DNA of 64,000 bases, taken from assembly GCA_905234735.1 (NCBI GenBank), contig CAJOJA010000005.1, positions 62,001-126,000 on the forward strand, read 5' to 3'. Origin of the DNA: an uncultured Bacteroidaceae bacterium (GTDB lineage: Bacteria; Bacteroidota; Bacteroidia; Bacteroidales; Bacteroidaceae). The position numbers and the translations under genes were made by a program. Positions 37,758-47,022 of this stretch are shown here, piece by piece (position 1 is the first letter of the stretch; each line of letters starts with the position of its first letter). The notes below the pieces were generated by a model. It was not told where the DNA came from and ran no database searches. It was given only the letters and a program-made list of their open reading frames with translations.

Positions 37758-39047
37758 TTATCCGCCGAAATTATCGAAGCGAATCATGTCGTCCTCTACA
37801 CCGAGAGAGTGCAAGAGGTCGAGCACGGTCTTGGCCATCATTGGAGGTCCGCAGAGGTAGTACTCGCAGTCTTCGGGTGCCTCGTGAGCCTTCAAGTAGG
37901 TGTCGCCCATGACGGGTGCTACGAAGCCCGGGGTGTACTTGATGCCTGCTGCGTCGGCCTTGGGATCGGGACGGTCCAGCGCCAGGTGGAAGTGGAAGTT
38001 GGGGAAGTCCTTCTCCAGCTGCAGGAAGTCGTCGAGGAAGGGGATTTCCTCCAAGGCGCGTGCACCATAGAAGTAGTGCATGGGGCGCTGACGGTCTTCG
38101 TCCTTCACACCGTGGCCCTTGAGCATGTGCATGATCTGGGCGCGCAGGGGAGCCATACCGGCACCACCACCGACCCAAATCATCTCACGACCAGTGCCGT
38201 ACTGCGGACGGAACTCTCCGTAAGGACCGCTCATGATGACCTTGTCGCCGGGTTTCAGCGAGAAGATGTAGGACGATGCGATACCGGGGTTGACGTCCAT
38301 GAAGCCAGGTCCCTGGTCCTTCGGCTTGAAGGGAGGTGTGGCGATGCGCACGTTCAGGGTGATGATGTCGCCCTCGTCGGGATAGTTGGCCATTGAGTAG
38401 GCGCGGATGGTGGGCTCGGGGTTCACGCACTTGAGTGGGAAGAGTCCGAACTTCTCCCATGCGGGCAGATAGGTGTCGCCGATGAGACTCTTGTCGAAGT
38501 CCTTGTCGTAGTCGATGCAGTCGAATGCAGGAATCTTGATCTGTGCGTATGAACCGGGCTCGAAGTCCATGTGCTCGCCAGGAGGCAGTGCCACTTTGTA
38601 CTCCTTGATGAAGGTGGCCACGTTCTTGTTGCCAATAACGGTGCATTCCCATTCCTTGACGCCCATTACGGAGTCGTCGACCTTGATGCCGAGGTCTCCC
38701 TTCACCTTGCACTGGCAACCGAGGCGCCAGTGGTCCTTCACTTGCTTGCGGGTGAAGTGGCCCTTCTCGGAGTCGAGAATGTCGCCACCGCCCTCAACGA
38801 CTTGCAGTTTGCACTGGCCGCAAGAGCCCTTTCCGCCACATGCCGAGGGAAGGAAGATGCCCTGCTCGGAGAGCGTAGCCAACAGACTGGCACCCTGCCC
38901 TACGGACAGCGTGTCCTTGCCGTTAATCGTAATGTTCACATTGCCCGAGGGGCTCAGATAAGCCTTGGCCGTAAGCAGGATGGCAACCAACACGAGGATG
39001 ATGCCCAGGAATACGCCAATGCTCGTTAAAATCAAATTCATATCCAT
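37758..39047 (-). CDS. nqrF: Na+-translocating NADH:quinone reductase subunit F
   Basis: 2Fe-2S SACGGKGSCGQCKLQV; FAD RAYSMANYPDE; NAD GGGAGMAPLRAQI. Confidence 0.96.
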   Translation of the reverse strand: MDMNLILTSIGVFLGIILVLVAILLTAKAYLSPSGNVNITINGKDTLSVGQGASLLATLSEQGIFLPSACGGKGSCGQCKLQVVEGGGDILDSEKGHFTRKQVKDHWRLGCQCKVKGDLGIKVDDSVMGVKEWECTVIGNKNVATFIKEYKVALPPGEHMDFEPGSYAQIKIPAFDCIDYDKDFDKSLIGDTYLPAWEKFGLFPLKCVNPEPTIRAYSMANYPDEGDIITLNVRIATPPFKPKDQGPGFMDVNPGIASSYIFSLKPGDKVIMSGPYGEFRPQYGTGREMIWVGGGAGMAPLRAQIMHMLKGHGVKDEDRQRPMHYFYGARALEEIPFLDDFLQLEKDFPNFHFHLALDRPDPKADAAGIKYTPGFVAPVMGDTYLKAHEAPEDCEYYLCGPPMMAKTVLDLLHSLGVEDDMIRFDNFGG

Positions 39048-39064
39048 TGTATATTCCTCCTACT

Positions 39065-39691
39065 TTAGATGTTTAATCCACTGAAGCACATAAAGGCCAT
39101 TGCCATCAGACCCACGGTGATGAACGTGATGCCCAGTCCCTGCAGGGGCTTGGGAACGTCGGCATAGGCCATCTTCTCGCGAATGGCAGCCAGGCCCACG
39201 ATGGCCAGCAGCCAACCGATACCGCTACCAAGTGCGTAGGCAAAGGCATCGCCGATGCAGGTGATGGCCTGCGAGTTGGTCTCGGGCATCGTCACGCGCT
39301 GCTGCATGAACAGCGAAGCACCCATGATGGCGCAGTTGACGGCAATCAGGGGCAGGAAGATGCCCAGTGCGGCATACAGCGAGGGGCTGAAGCGCTCCAC
39401 TATCATCTCTACCAACTGCACGATACCGGCAATGACGGCGATGAAGAGGATGAAGGCGAGGAAGGTCAGGTCGACACCCTCCACCAGCGCGTTGGGGCCG
39501 AGGACATACATCTGCAACAGATAGTTGACAGGGACGGTGATGAGCAGCACGAAGGTTACAGCAATACCCAGTCCGAAAGATGTCTTCACAGTCTTGCTCA
39601 CTGCCAGGTATGAGCACATACCCAGGAAGAAAGCGAATATCATGTTGTCTGCAAAAATGGAGCGGACAAAGAGACTAATCATGTGTTCCAT
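39065..39691 (-). CDS. nqrE: Na+-translocating NADH:quinone reductase subunit E
   Basis: [45 protein letters not shown]. Confidence 0.95.
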   Translation of the reverse strand: MEHMISLFVRSIFADNMIFAFFLGMCSYLAVSKTVKTSFGLGIAVTFVLLITVPVNYLLQMYVLGPNALVEGVDLTFLAFILFIAVIAGIVQLVEMIVERFSPSLYAALGIFLPLIAVNCAIMGASLFMQQRVTMPETNSQAITCIGDAFAYALGSGIGWLLAIVGLAAIREKMAYADVPKPLQGLGITFITVGLMAMAFMCFSGLNI

Positions 39692-39692
39692 A

Positions 39693-40319
39693 CTACTTCT
39701 CCTCCTTGTTTATTGAGCGGTGTGCCCAGATTACACATCCAACGATGATGAGCGACATGGCAGGCATGGTCATCATACCGTTGTTCATATAGCCGTTCTC
39801 GTAGCAGAAGTCTGGAACAATCTGGAAGCCCAGCAGCGTGCCGAAGCCCAGCAGCTCGCGAACGAAACCAACGATAACCAGAATCAGGGCATAGCCGAGA
39901 CCGTTACCGATGCCGTCGAGGAACGACTCCCAAGGACCGTTCTGCATGGCAAAAGCCTCCAGGCGACCCATCAGGATACAGTTGGTGATAATCAGACCTA
40001 CATAGACAGAGAGCTGAACGCTGACGTCGTAGGCAAAGGCCTTCAGTATCTGACTCACAATAGTTACCAAGGCAGCCACAACCACAAGCTGCACGATGAT
40101 GCGGATGCGGTTGGGGATGCTCTTACGGATGAGCGAGATAATCACATTCGAGAATGCCGTAATCACCGTCACGGAGAGGCCCATCACGATGGCCGGTTCC
40201 AACTGACTGGTGACAGCCAGGGCCGAGCAGATACCCAGCACCTGGACGGCAATCGGGTTGTTGAGATTCAGAGGATTGCAGAATACCTCTTGGTTCTCCT
40301 TAGAAAAAAGTTTTCCCAT
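39693..40319 (-). CDS. nqrD: Na+-translocating NADH:quinone reductase subunit D
   Basis: [59 protein letters not shown]. Confidence 0.95.
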   Translation of the reverse strand: MGKLFSKENQEVFCNPLNLNNPIAVQVLGICSALAVTSQLEPAIVMGLSVTVITAFSNVIISLIRKSIPNRIRIIVQLVVVAALVTIVSQILKAFAYDVSVQLSVYVGLIITNCILMGRLEAFAMQNGPWESFLDGIGNGLGYALILVIVGFVRELLGFGTLLGFQIVPDFCYENGYMNNGMMTMPAMSLIIVGCVIWAHRSINKEEK

Positions 40320-40334
40320 ATTCTATCCTCCTTA

Positions 40335-41063
40335 TTACTTGTTTAAGAATTCCTTATAGGCATTCAGGCCTTCGGTGACCATTGCGCCCACACCATTGCT
40401 GGTGAGCGTGGCACCGGTGACACCGTCGATTTCGGTCTCAGCCTTCGAATTGCCCTTCTTCACTACGGTCAGCACGACGTCACCCCCTTCGTTGAAGATG
40501 GGTTTGCCGTTGAACTGCTCCTGGAACCAGCGTTCCTTGATGCGAGCGCCCAAGCCGGCCGTTTCACTCTCGTGGTCGAAGTATGTGCCAAAGACGCTCT
40601 GCTTGTCCTCGTTGACCGAGATGTAGCCCCAGAGACCACCCCAAAGGCCACGACCCTTGACAGGCAGGACATACTTGGTGGCACCGTCGACCTGGGCAAC
40701 GAATACCTTACCACCCTGCTCCTGCAGCTCGCTGGTGACCACCTCGGCATACTTCTTGTCGATGGCCTCACCCTTGAGTCCGGTGATGTTCAGGCTCGTA
40801 AGAATCTGGTTCTTCGTATCGCGCTCTACGTTAGCATCCTGGATGGGCTTGAGAGCCGAAGCCACGAAGGCCAGCAGGAAGGCTACGATGACAACCATTA
40901 CGGTTGCATAGCAGAACGTATAGACGTTTCCATTAGTGTTAATACCCTTTGATTTCACCTCCGTAATCTTGGAGGCGTCAGCGCCGCAGATAGGGCACTT
41001 ATCGGGCATTGATGCGGCTTCGAATGTCTGGCCGCACTGACTGCATATAAATTTCTTTGCCAT
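40335..41063 (-). CDS. nqrC: Na+-translocating NADH:quinone reductase subunit C with N-terminal rubredoxin-like zinc ribbon
   Basis: DGVTGATLTSNGVGAMV flavinylation motif; N-term FICSQCGQTFEAASMPDKCPICGADASKI. Confidence 0.93.
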   Translation of the reverse strand: MAKKFICSQCGQTFEAASMPDKCPICGADASKITEVKSKGINTNGNVYTFCYATVMVVIVAFLLAFVASALKPIQDANVERDTKNQILTSLNITGLKGEAIDKKYAEVVTSELQEQGGKVFVAQVDGATKYVLPVKGRGLWGGLWGYISVNEDKQSVFGTYFDHESETAGLGARIKERWFQEQFNGKPIFNEGGDVVLTVVKKGNSKAETEIDGVTGATLTSNGVGAMVTEGLNAYKEFLNK

Positions 41064-41069
41064 ATCTGT

Positions 41070-42254
41070 TTATTTTTTAGTTGCACGTTTTGCACGCATC
41101 GAAATGTTGCGCTCCACTACACAATAGTCAATCAGCGGTGCGAAGAGGTTCATCAGCAGGATGGCCAGCATCATGCCCTCGGGATAACCCGGGTTCAGGA
41201 CACGAACCATCACGGCTACAACACCAATCAGCAAACCGTAGACGTACTTACCACTCTCGGTGCGGGCAGAGGTTACAGGGTCGGTGGCCATGAACACAGC
41301 ACCGAAGGCAAAGCCGCCCAGTACGAAGTGGTGCCACCACTCCATCGGTGTCAGGCCTACAGCCTGCATCAGCCATCCCATGAGACCGCCGCCAACAAAT
41401 ACGCTGAGCATCGTCTTCCATGAGGCTACGCCGGTCCAGAGCAGCAAGAGACCGCCAAGGGCAATGGCGATGACGCTGGTCTCACCAATGGAACCAGGGA
41501 TGAGACCGGTGATGGCGTTCTGGATGGTGGCGCAATCGAAACCGCTGAAGCCCTCGACAGCAGCATCACCCAGAGGTGTGGCAGCCGTGTAGGCCTCGGG
41601 AGCCGTGAAGCCAAGACCGAGGATGGACTGCTGGTTGACCCATACGGTGCTGTCGCCTGTCATCACACTGGGATAGGAGAAGAAGAGGAACGCGCGCGTA
41701 ATGAGCGCGGGGTTGAAGATGTTCATACCCGTGCCGCCAAATATCTCCTTAGCCAGGATAACACTGAAAGCAACGGCGATGGCCAGCATCCACAGGGGGG
41801 TGGTCACGGGCACAATCATGGGGATGAGGATACCCGATACGAGGAATCCCTCCTGAATCTCTTCCTTCTTCCACTGGGCCACGACAAACTCGATGCCCAG
41901 ACCCACCACATAGCTGACGATAATCTTGGGCAGAACGGCCAGGAAACCGTAGAAGAACATGCCCCAGAAGGTGGCTTGCTCCAATTGTCCGGCTGCCAAT
42001 GCGTTCTGATAGCCCACGTTGTACATGCCAAAGAACAGAGCGGGCATCAGGGCTATCACTACGAAGCTCATGATGCGCTTGCTGTCGATGGCATCGTGAA
42101 TGTTCACGCTTCCCACGCGGCTTGTCGTACGGGGCACGAAGGCAAATGTCTCCAGACCGTCGAACAGGCTGTGGAATGCATGAAGCTTGCCTCCCTCCTC
42201 GAAGTTCGGCTTTATCTTGTCCAGATAATTTCTTAAAGCTTTCATATCTATCAA
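41070..42254 (-). CDS. nqrB: Na+-translocating NADH:quinone reductase subunit B
   Basis: Multi-TM; TGDSTVWVNQQSILGLGF...; ATDPVTSARTESGKYVYG. Confidence 0.94.
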   Translation of the reverse strand: MIDMKALRNYLDKIKPNFEEGGKLHAFHSLFDGLETFAFVPRTTSRVGSVNIHDAIDSKRIMSFVVIALMPALFFGMYNVGYQNALAAGQLEQATFWGMFFYGFLAVLPKIIVSYVVGLGIEFVVAQWKKEEIQEGFLVSGILIPMIVPVTTPLWMLAIAVAFSVILAKEIFGGTGMNIFNPALITRAFLFFSYPSVMTGDSTVWVNQQSILGLGFTAPEAYTAATPLGDAAVEGFSGFDCATIQNAITGLIPGSIGETSVIAIALGGLLLLWTGVASWKTMLSVFVGGGLMGWLMQAVGLTPMEWWHHFVLGGFAFGAVFMATDPVTSARTESGKYVYGLLIGVVAVMVRVLNPGYPEGMMLAILLMNLFAPLIDYCVVERNISMRAKRATKK

Positions 42255-43585
42255 GCGTTTTCTTTACGTAAAATATCAAGTCCTTCGCGAACGATGCGCT
42301 GGAGCTCCAACTTACTGCTGTCTACAAACTCGGCAATGGCAAAGTCCTCGGGAGCAACCTCGTAGATGCCCAGAGCCTCCTGACGGTCGATGTCGCCCGT
42401 GATGATGGCCTTAACCAGGTAACCGGCAAAGATGTCCATGGGGAAGACGCGGTCGTACTCGCCAGACATAATCATGTGGCGCTCGCCGCCCTTGATGCGG
42501 GCATCCAGCGTGTATTCCTTCTTCCGTCCGAAGAGCCACGAGCAATAGCTGCGGCTGGTGGAGAACTCCTTGAAACGAGGCATAATCCAACCCAGCATCT
42601 CGGCATTGTCGTCGCCCTCGGGGATGACGTTCACCTCCGTCTGGTGTGCACCGAGGAAACCCTCGGCAGTGGTCTTCAGACCCGTCATGACGTTGCCGTT
42701 GATGATGCGCTGATGGTGGTCGGCCTTGGCAAGTTTGCCCTCGAGCAGGGTGGTCAACTGCTGGCCCACCAGTATCTTATAGTACTTGGGAGCCACGACT
42801 TCGCTACCGGCCAGGGCTATGGTGCGCGTCAGGAGCACCTTGCCCGTGAGCATGAGACGGCCGACGAAGATAACCTCCTCGGCACCCATTGTCCACACGG
42901 TCTCACCCTTATTGATGGGGCTAACATGATTGATCTGTACACCCACGTTTCCAGCAGGTGCAGGTCCGTCGAAGATGGTCACCTCGCAATCCTTTGCCTC
43001 AAGCAGAGCCTTCGAGGTCTGTTTGGCGCTGACACCCAGATGCACCTTGGCCAACTTGGCAAGTGCTGAGATACCAGCCTGGAACTCGCGCTCCTGACCC
43101 TCGAGTGCATACTCGAAATCCTGGCTGAGCGGCATAGAGTTGAAGGCACTCACGAAGATTGCCTTGGGCTTGTCTTCGGGATTAGCCACAACGTCATAGG
43201 GACGGCTGCGGAAGAATCCGAACAGACCGCTCTCCTGCAAGAGTGCCTTCACGTCCTGCTTCACGTTGAACTCGCGTGCCTCCTGCTTGCCGTCCGCCTT
43301 GACACGTACGGAGAGTAGTTTGCGACGGTCGCCACGCTCCACCAGACTGACAACACCACTCACGGGTGACGTAAACTTCACTTCGGGATGCATCTTGTCG
43401 ACAAACAAGGCATCGCCCACAAGAACCTTGTCACCTTCCTTAACAACCACTTTGGGTTTCATGCCGGTAAAATCGTCGGGGACAAGCGCAAACTCGCCCG
43501 GACTGCTTACCTGACCTGTTTCCCTCGTAGCGCGTCCTTTCAGATTGACATCAAGGCCCTTGCACAACTTGATTACTTTTGTCAT
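42251..43585 (-). CDS. nqrA: Na+-translocating NADH:quinone reductase subunit A
   Basis: KLCKGLDVNLKGRATRETGQVSSPGEFALVPDDFTGMKPKVVVKEGDKVLVGDALF. Confidence 0.95.
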   Translation of the reverse strand: MTKVIKLCKGLDVNLKGRATRETGQVSSPGEFALVPDDFTGMKPKVVVKEGDKVLVGDALFVDKMHPEVKFTSPVSGVVSLVERGDRRKLLSVRVKADGKQEAREFNVKQDVKALLQESGLFGFFRSRPYDVVANPEDKPKAIFVSAFNSMPLSQDFEYALEGQEREFQAGISALAKLAKVHLGVSAKQTSKALLEAKDCEVTIFDGPAPAGNVGVQINHVSPINKGETVWTMGAEEVIFVGRLMLTGKVLLTRTIALAGSEVVAPKYYKILVGQQLTTLLEGKLAKADHHQRIINGNVMTGLKTTAEGFLGAHQTEVNVIPEGDDNAEMLGWIMPRFKEFSTSRSYCSWLFGRKKEYTLDARIKGGERHMIMSGEYDRVFPMDIFAGYLVKAIITGDIDRQEALGIYEVAPEDFAIAEFVDSSKLELQRIVREGLDILRKENA

Positions 43586-43623
43586 ATTGTTAATAATAAA
43601 GAATTAAATACACATAACGGGCA

Positions 43624-43631
43624 CAAAGATA
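43624..43631 (-). promoter_or_regulatory. TATCTTTG -7 element of nqr operon
   Basis: CAAAGATA on + strand upstream of nqrA. Confidence 0.55.
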
Positions 43632-43690
43632 CTAAAAATCGGGGGAAATACAAAATTTATTTAATTATTCGTAAAAAAAACATATAAACG

Positions 43691-43722
43691 TTTGCGAGTT
43701 AACGCTCAATGTATTAACTTTG
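43691..43722 (+). promoter_or_regulatory. Bacteroidetes-type promoter TTTG-N20-TAACTTTG of Tyr/Phe operon
   Basis: TTTG at 43691-43694, TAACTTTG at 43715-43722. Confidence 0.75.
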
Positions 43723-43754
43723 TCGGCGGAAACCTTAAAATGGTGGAATAGAAT

Positions 43755-43823
43755 ATGGTACAGACCGCTCAGTTTTACGCTTACTATTATTACTTTTACT
43801 TTAGCAATGAAGTGAAGCGGTGA
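43755..43823 (+). CDS. Tyr/Phe-rich leader peptide MVQTAQFYAYYYYFYFSNEVKR
   Basis: ATG GTA CAG ACC GCT CAG TTT TAC GCT TAC TAT TAT TAC TTT TAC TTT AGC AAT GAA GTG AAG CGG TGA; 9 of 10 consecutive core residues aromatic. Confidence 0.85.
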   Translation: MVQTAQFYAYYYYFYFSNEVKR

Positions 43824-43879
43824 GGCTGTGCAATAAATTGAAGAGTTGAAAAACTAAAAAAATATAGTAGACCCGCTTC
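43814..43879 (+). promoter_or_regulatory. Predicted antiterminator pairing GAAGCGG (43814-43820) with CCGCTTC (43873-43879)
   Basis: 7-nt perfect complementarity between leader stop-codon region and the 5' arm of the terminator. Confidence 0.6.
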
Positions 43880-43903
43880 CATGAAAAAGGAGCGGGTCTT
43901 TTA
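43869..43903 (+). terminator. Attenuator terminator of Tyr/Phe operon
   Basis: AGACCCGCTTCC ATGAAAAA GGAGCGGGTCT followed by TTTTATT. Confidence 0.8.
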
Positions 43904-43938
43904 TTAGTGAAGAGTGAAGTATTATAAAAGATAAGAAA

Positions 43939-45135
43939 ATGATGAATTGCGAATTAAACATCAGGCCTGCAGAACGCTTGTCAAGCGTACAGGAATACTA
44001 CTTCAGCCGTAAACTGAAGGAAGTGGCAAAGATGAATGCCGAGGGCAAAGACGTGATATCACTGGCCATTGGCAGTCCCGACATGCCACCCTCAGAGGCA
44101 ACCATCGAGGTGCTCTGCCGAGAAGCCCGCAAAGCCGACACACACGGCTATCAGCCCACCGTGGGCACACCCGAACTGCGCCAGGCAATGGCCGGGTTCT
44201 ACAAACGCTGGTACAATGTAGACCTGGACCCAGCCACAGAGATTCAGCCGCTCATCGGGTCGAAGGAGGGCATCCTGCACGTCACGCTGTCCTTCGTCAA
44301 TCCTGGCGACACCGTACTGGTGCCCAATCCCGGCTACCCCACCTATACAGCACTGAGCCGACTGCTGGGTGCCAACATCGTGAACTACGACCTGAAGGAG
44401 GACAACGGCTGGCAACCCGACTTCGACCAACTGGAGAATATCGTAAGTCACAAATCGTCAGATTGCAAGATACTCTGGACGAACTATCCTAATATGCCGA
44501 CAGGGGCCAACGCACTGCGCGAGACCTACGAGCGGCTGGTGGACTTCGGACGCCGTCACGGCATTCTCATCGTCAACGACAATCCCTATTCTTTCATCCT
44601 CAACGACAAACAAAAGCTGAGCCTGCTGCAAGTTCCTGGTGCCAAGGACTGCTGCATCGAATTCAACTCGATGTCGAAGTCGCACAACATGCCTGGTTGG
44701 CGCGTGGGTATGCTGGCCACGAATGCCGAGTTCATCCGATGGATACTGAAGGTGAAGACCAACATTGACAGCGGCACCTTCCGCCCCCTGCAACTGGCTG
44801 CTGCACAGGCCTATCAGAACACCGAAGAGTGGCACCAGCAGGCTAACTTCGAGACATACGCCCGCCGTCGCCGCATGGCCGAAGATATAATGACCACACT
44901 CGGATGCACCTTCGACCCCACGCAGGTGGGTATGTTCCTATGGGGCCGCATACCCGACCACTACGCCGATGTGGAACAACTGACGGAGCGCGTCCTGCAC
45001 GAGGCCCGCGTCTTCATCACCCCTGGCTTCATCTTCGGCAGCAACGGTCAGCGCTACATCCGCATCTCGCTCTGTGCCAAGGAAGAACAATTCCAGGAAG
45101 CTTTGAGAAGGATTCTTCAATCGTTTAATTCTTAA
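43939..45135 (+). CDS. Pyridoxal-phosphate aminotransferase class I/II (probable aromatic aminotransferase)
   Basis: SMSKSHNMPGWRVG lysine motif; NPGYPTY; located first in aromatic operon. Confidence 0.88.
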   Translation: MMNCELNIRPAERLSSVQEYYFSRKLKEVAKMNAEGKDVISLAIGSPDMPPSEATIEVLCREARKADTHGYQPTVGTPELRQAMAGFYKRWYNVDLDPATEIQPLIGSKEGILHVTLSFVNPGDTVLVPNPGYPTYTALSRLLGANIVNYDLKEDNGWQPDFDQLENIVSHKSSDCKILWTNYPNMPTGANALRETYERLVDFGRRHGILIVNDNPYSFILNDKQKLSLLQVPGAKDCCIEFNSMSKSHNMPGWRVGMLATNAEFIRWILKVKTNIDSGTFRPLQLAAAQAYQNTEEWHQQANFETYARRRRMAEDIMTTLGCTFDPTQVGMFLWGRIPDHYADVEQLTERVLHEARVFITPGFIFGSNGQRYIRISLCAKEEQFQEALRRILQSFNS

Positions 45136-45145
45136 ATTCTATAAT

Positions 45146-46210
45146 ATGGAACTCGATTTATTACCATTAAATCTGCCCAGCGATCTGAAACGTCCGTTCG
45201 TAATTGCCGGCCCATGCTCGGCTGAAACGGAGGAGCAAGTAATGACCACCGCCCACCAACTGGCCGAAAAGGGCTGCCACATGTTTCGCGCCGGAGTATG
45301 GAAGCCACGTACCAAGCCCGGAGGCTTCGAGGGAAACGGCATCAAGGCCCTGCCTTGGCTGAAGCGTGTGAAAGAGGAGACGGGCATGCTTGTAGCTACC
45401 GAGGTGGCTAAACCCGAGCATGTGGAACTGGCTTTGGAATACGGAGTGGACATTCTCTGGATTGGTGCCCGCACCACCGTCAACCCCTTTGCCGTACAGG
45501 AACTGGCCAACTCGCTGCAAGGCGTGGATGTGCCTGTGTTGGTGAAGAACCCCGTCAGTCCGGACCTCGAGCTATGGATTGGTGCCTTGCTGCGCATGAA
45601 CCGTGCCGGCATCAAGCGCCTCGGAGCCATACATCGCGGCTTCACAAGCATCGACCAACGTCTCTATCGCAATACGCCGATGTGGCACATCCCCATCGAA
45701 CTGCATCGTCGCATGCCTGGCCTGCCCATCATTTGCGACCCCAGCCACATGGGCGGACGGCGCGACCTCATTGCACCCCTCTGCCAACAGGCTATGGACA
45801 TGGGATTCGACGGTCTGCTCGTAGAGAGCCATTGCAACCCCGACGAGGCTTGGAGCGATGCTGCACAGCAGGTGTTGCCCGACGTGCTCGACTTCATCAT
45901 CGACCGTCTGGTCATCCGCGACAATGCCGAGATGACAGAGTCGCTGGCCAGCCTGAGGAAACAGATTGACGAGATGGACACCCAACTCATGGACCTGCTG
46001 ACGAAGCGCATGCGCATCAGCCGCGAGATAGCCACCTACAAGCGCGAGCACAACATGGCTGTGGTACAGGCTACCCGATACAACGAGATATTGGACAAAC
46101 GGGGTGCACAGGGTTCGCTCTGCGGCATGAGTCCCGACTTTGTCCGCCGCGTCTATGAGGCCATCCACGAAGAGAGTGTCCGCCAGCAGATGGAGATAAT
46201 CAATAAATGA
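45146..46210 (+). CDS. Bifunctional DAHP synthase / chorismate mutase
   Basis: FVIAGPCSAETEEQV, FRAGVWKPRTKPGGFEG, ICDPSHMGGRRDLI plus C-term LRKQIDEMDTQLMDLLTKRMRISREIATYKREHN (AroQ). Confidence 0.93.
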   Translation: MELDLLPLNLPSDLKRPFVIAGPCSAETEEQVMTTAHQLAEKGCHMFRAGVWKPRTKPGGFEGNGIKALPWLKRVKEETGMLVATEVAKPEHVELALEYGVDILWIGARTTVNPFAVQELANSLQGVDVPVLVKNPVSPDLELWIGALLRMNRAGIKRLGAIHRGFTSIDQRLYRNTPMWHIPIELHRRMPGLPIICDPSHMGGRRDLIAPLCQQAMDMGFDGLLVESHCNPDEAWSDAAQQVLPDVLDFIIDRLVIRDNAEMTESLASLRKQIDEMDTQLMDLLTKRMRISREIATYKREHNMAVVQATRYNEILDKRGAQGSLCGMSPDFVRRVYEAIHEESVRQQMEIINK

Positions 46211-46989
46211 AGAATATGAAGATACTTATCCTGGGTGCCGGCAAGATGGGCAGTTTCTTTGCTGATGTACTCTCGTTCGACCACGAAACTGCCGTCTATG
46301 AAGTTGACCCGAAGCGAATGCGCTTTCTATATAATACGTTGCGCTTTACCCAACTGGAGGAAATACGCGAATTCCGACCCGACTTGGTCATCAACTGTGT
46401 CACGCTGAAGTACACACTCGATGTCTTCCGTCAGGTTATCCCCTACCTCTGGCAAGACTGTATCATTAGCGACATCGCCAGCGTGAAGACAGGCCTGAAG
46501 GAGTTTTACGAAGAAACGGGAATGCACTACGTCTCCACCCATCCCATGTTCGGTCCCACGTTTGCCAACCTCGGTGCATTAAGCAGCGAAAATGCCATCG
46601 TTATCAACGAGGGCGACTATCTGGGGCGTGTTTTCTTCCTCGACCTCTATCGGCGTCTGGGCCTCAACGTCCATGAATACACCTTCGAGGAACACGACGA
46701 GGCAATGGCCTACTCGCTCAGTGTACCCTTTGTCTCCACCTTTGTCTTCTCTGCCGTCATGAAGCATCAGGACGCCCCAGGCACCACCTTCAAGCGCCAT
46801 CTGGCCATAGCCCGTGGTGTACTTTCCGAGGACGATACCCTGCTGCGCGAAATACTCTTCAACCCTCGCACCAAGTCACACGTCGAGGGTATACGTGCCG
46901 AGCTGAAGGAACTCATACAGATTATAGACGACCACGACGAAGAGGCACTGGGAAATTATTTAACCAAGATTCGGAAGAACATCAGATAA
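46207..46989 (+). CDS. tyrA: Prephenate dehydrogenase
   Basis: MKILILGAGKMGSFFADVLS; SDIASVKTGLKEFYEE; STHPMFGPTFANL. Confidence 0.88.
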   Translation: MKNMKILILGAGKMGSFFADVLSFDHETAVYEVDPKRMRFLYNTLRFTQLEEIREFRPDLVINCVTLKYTLDVFRQVIPYLWQDCIISDIASVKTGLKEFYEETGMHYVSTHPMFGPTFANLGALSSENAIVINEGDYLGRVFFLDLYRRLGLNVHEYTFEEHDEAMAYSLSVPFVSTFVFSAVMKHQDAPGTTFKRHLAIARGVLSEDDTLLREILFNPRTKSHVEGIRAELKELIQIIDDHDEEALGNYLTKIRKNIR

Positions 46990-47022
46990 AAGTCTCATTA
47001 TTAGTAAAGATAGCCATAAAAC

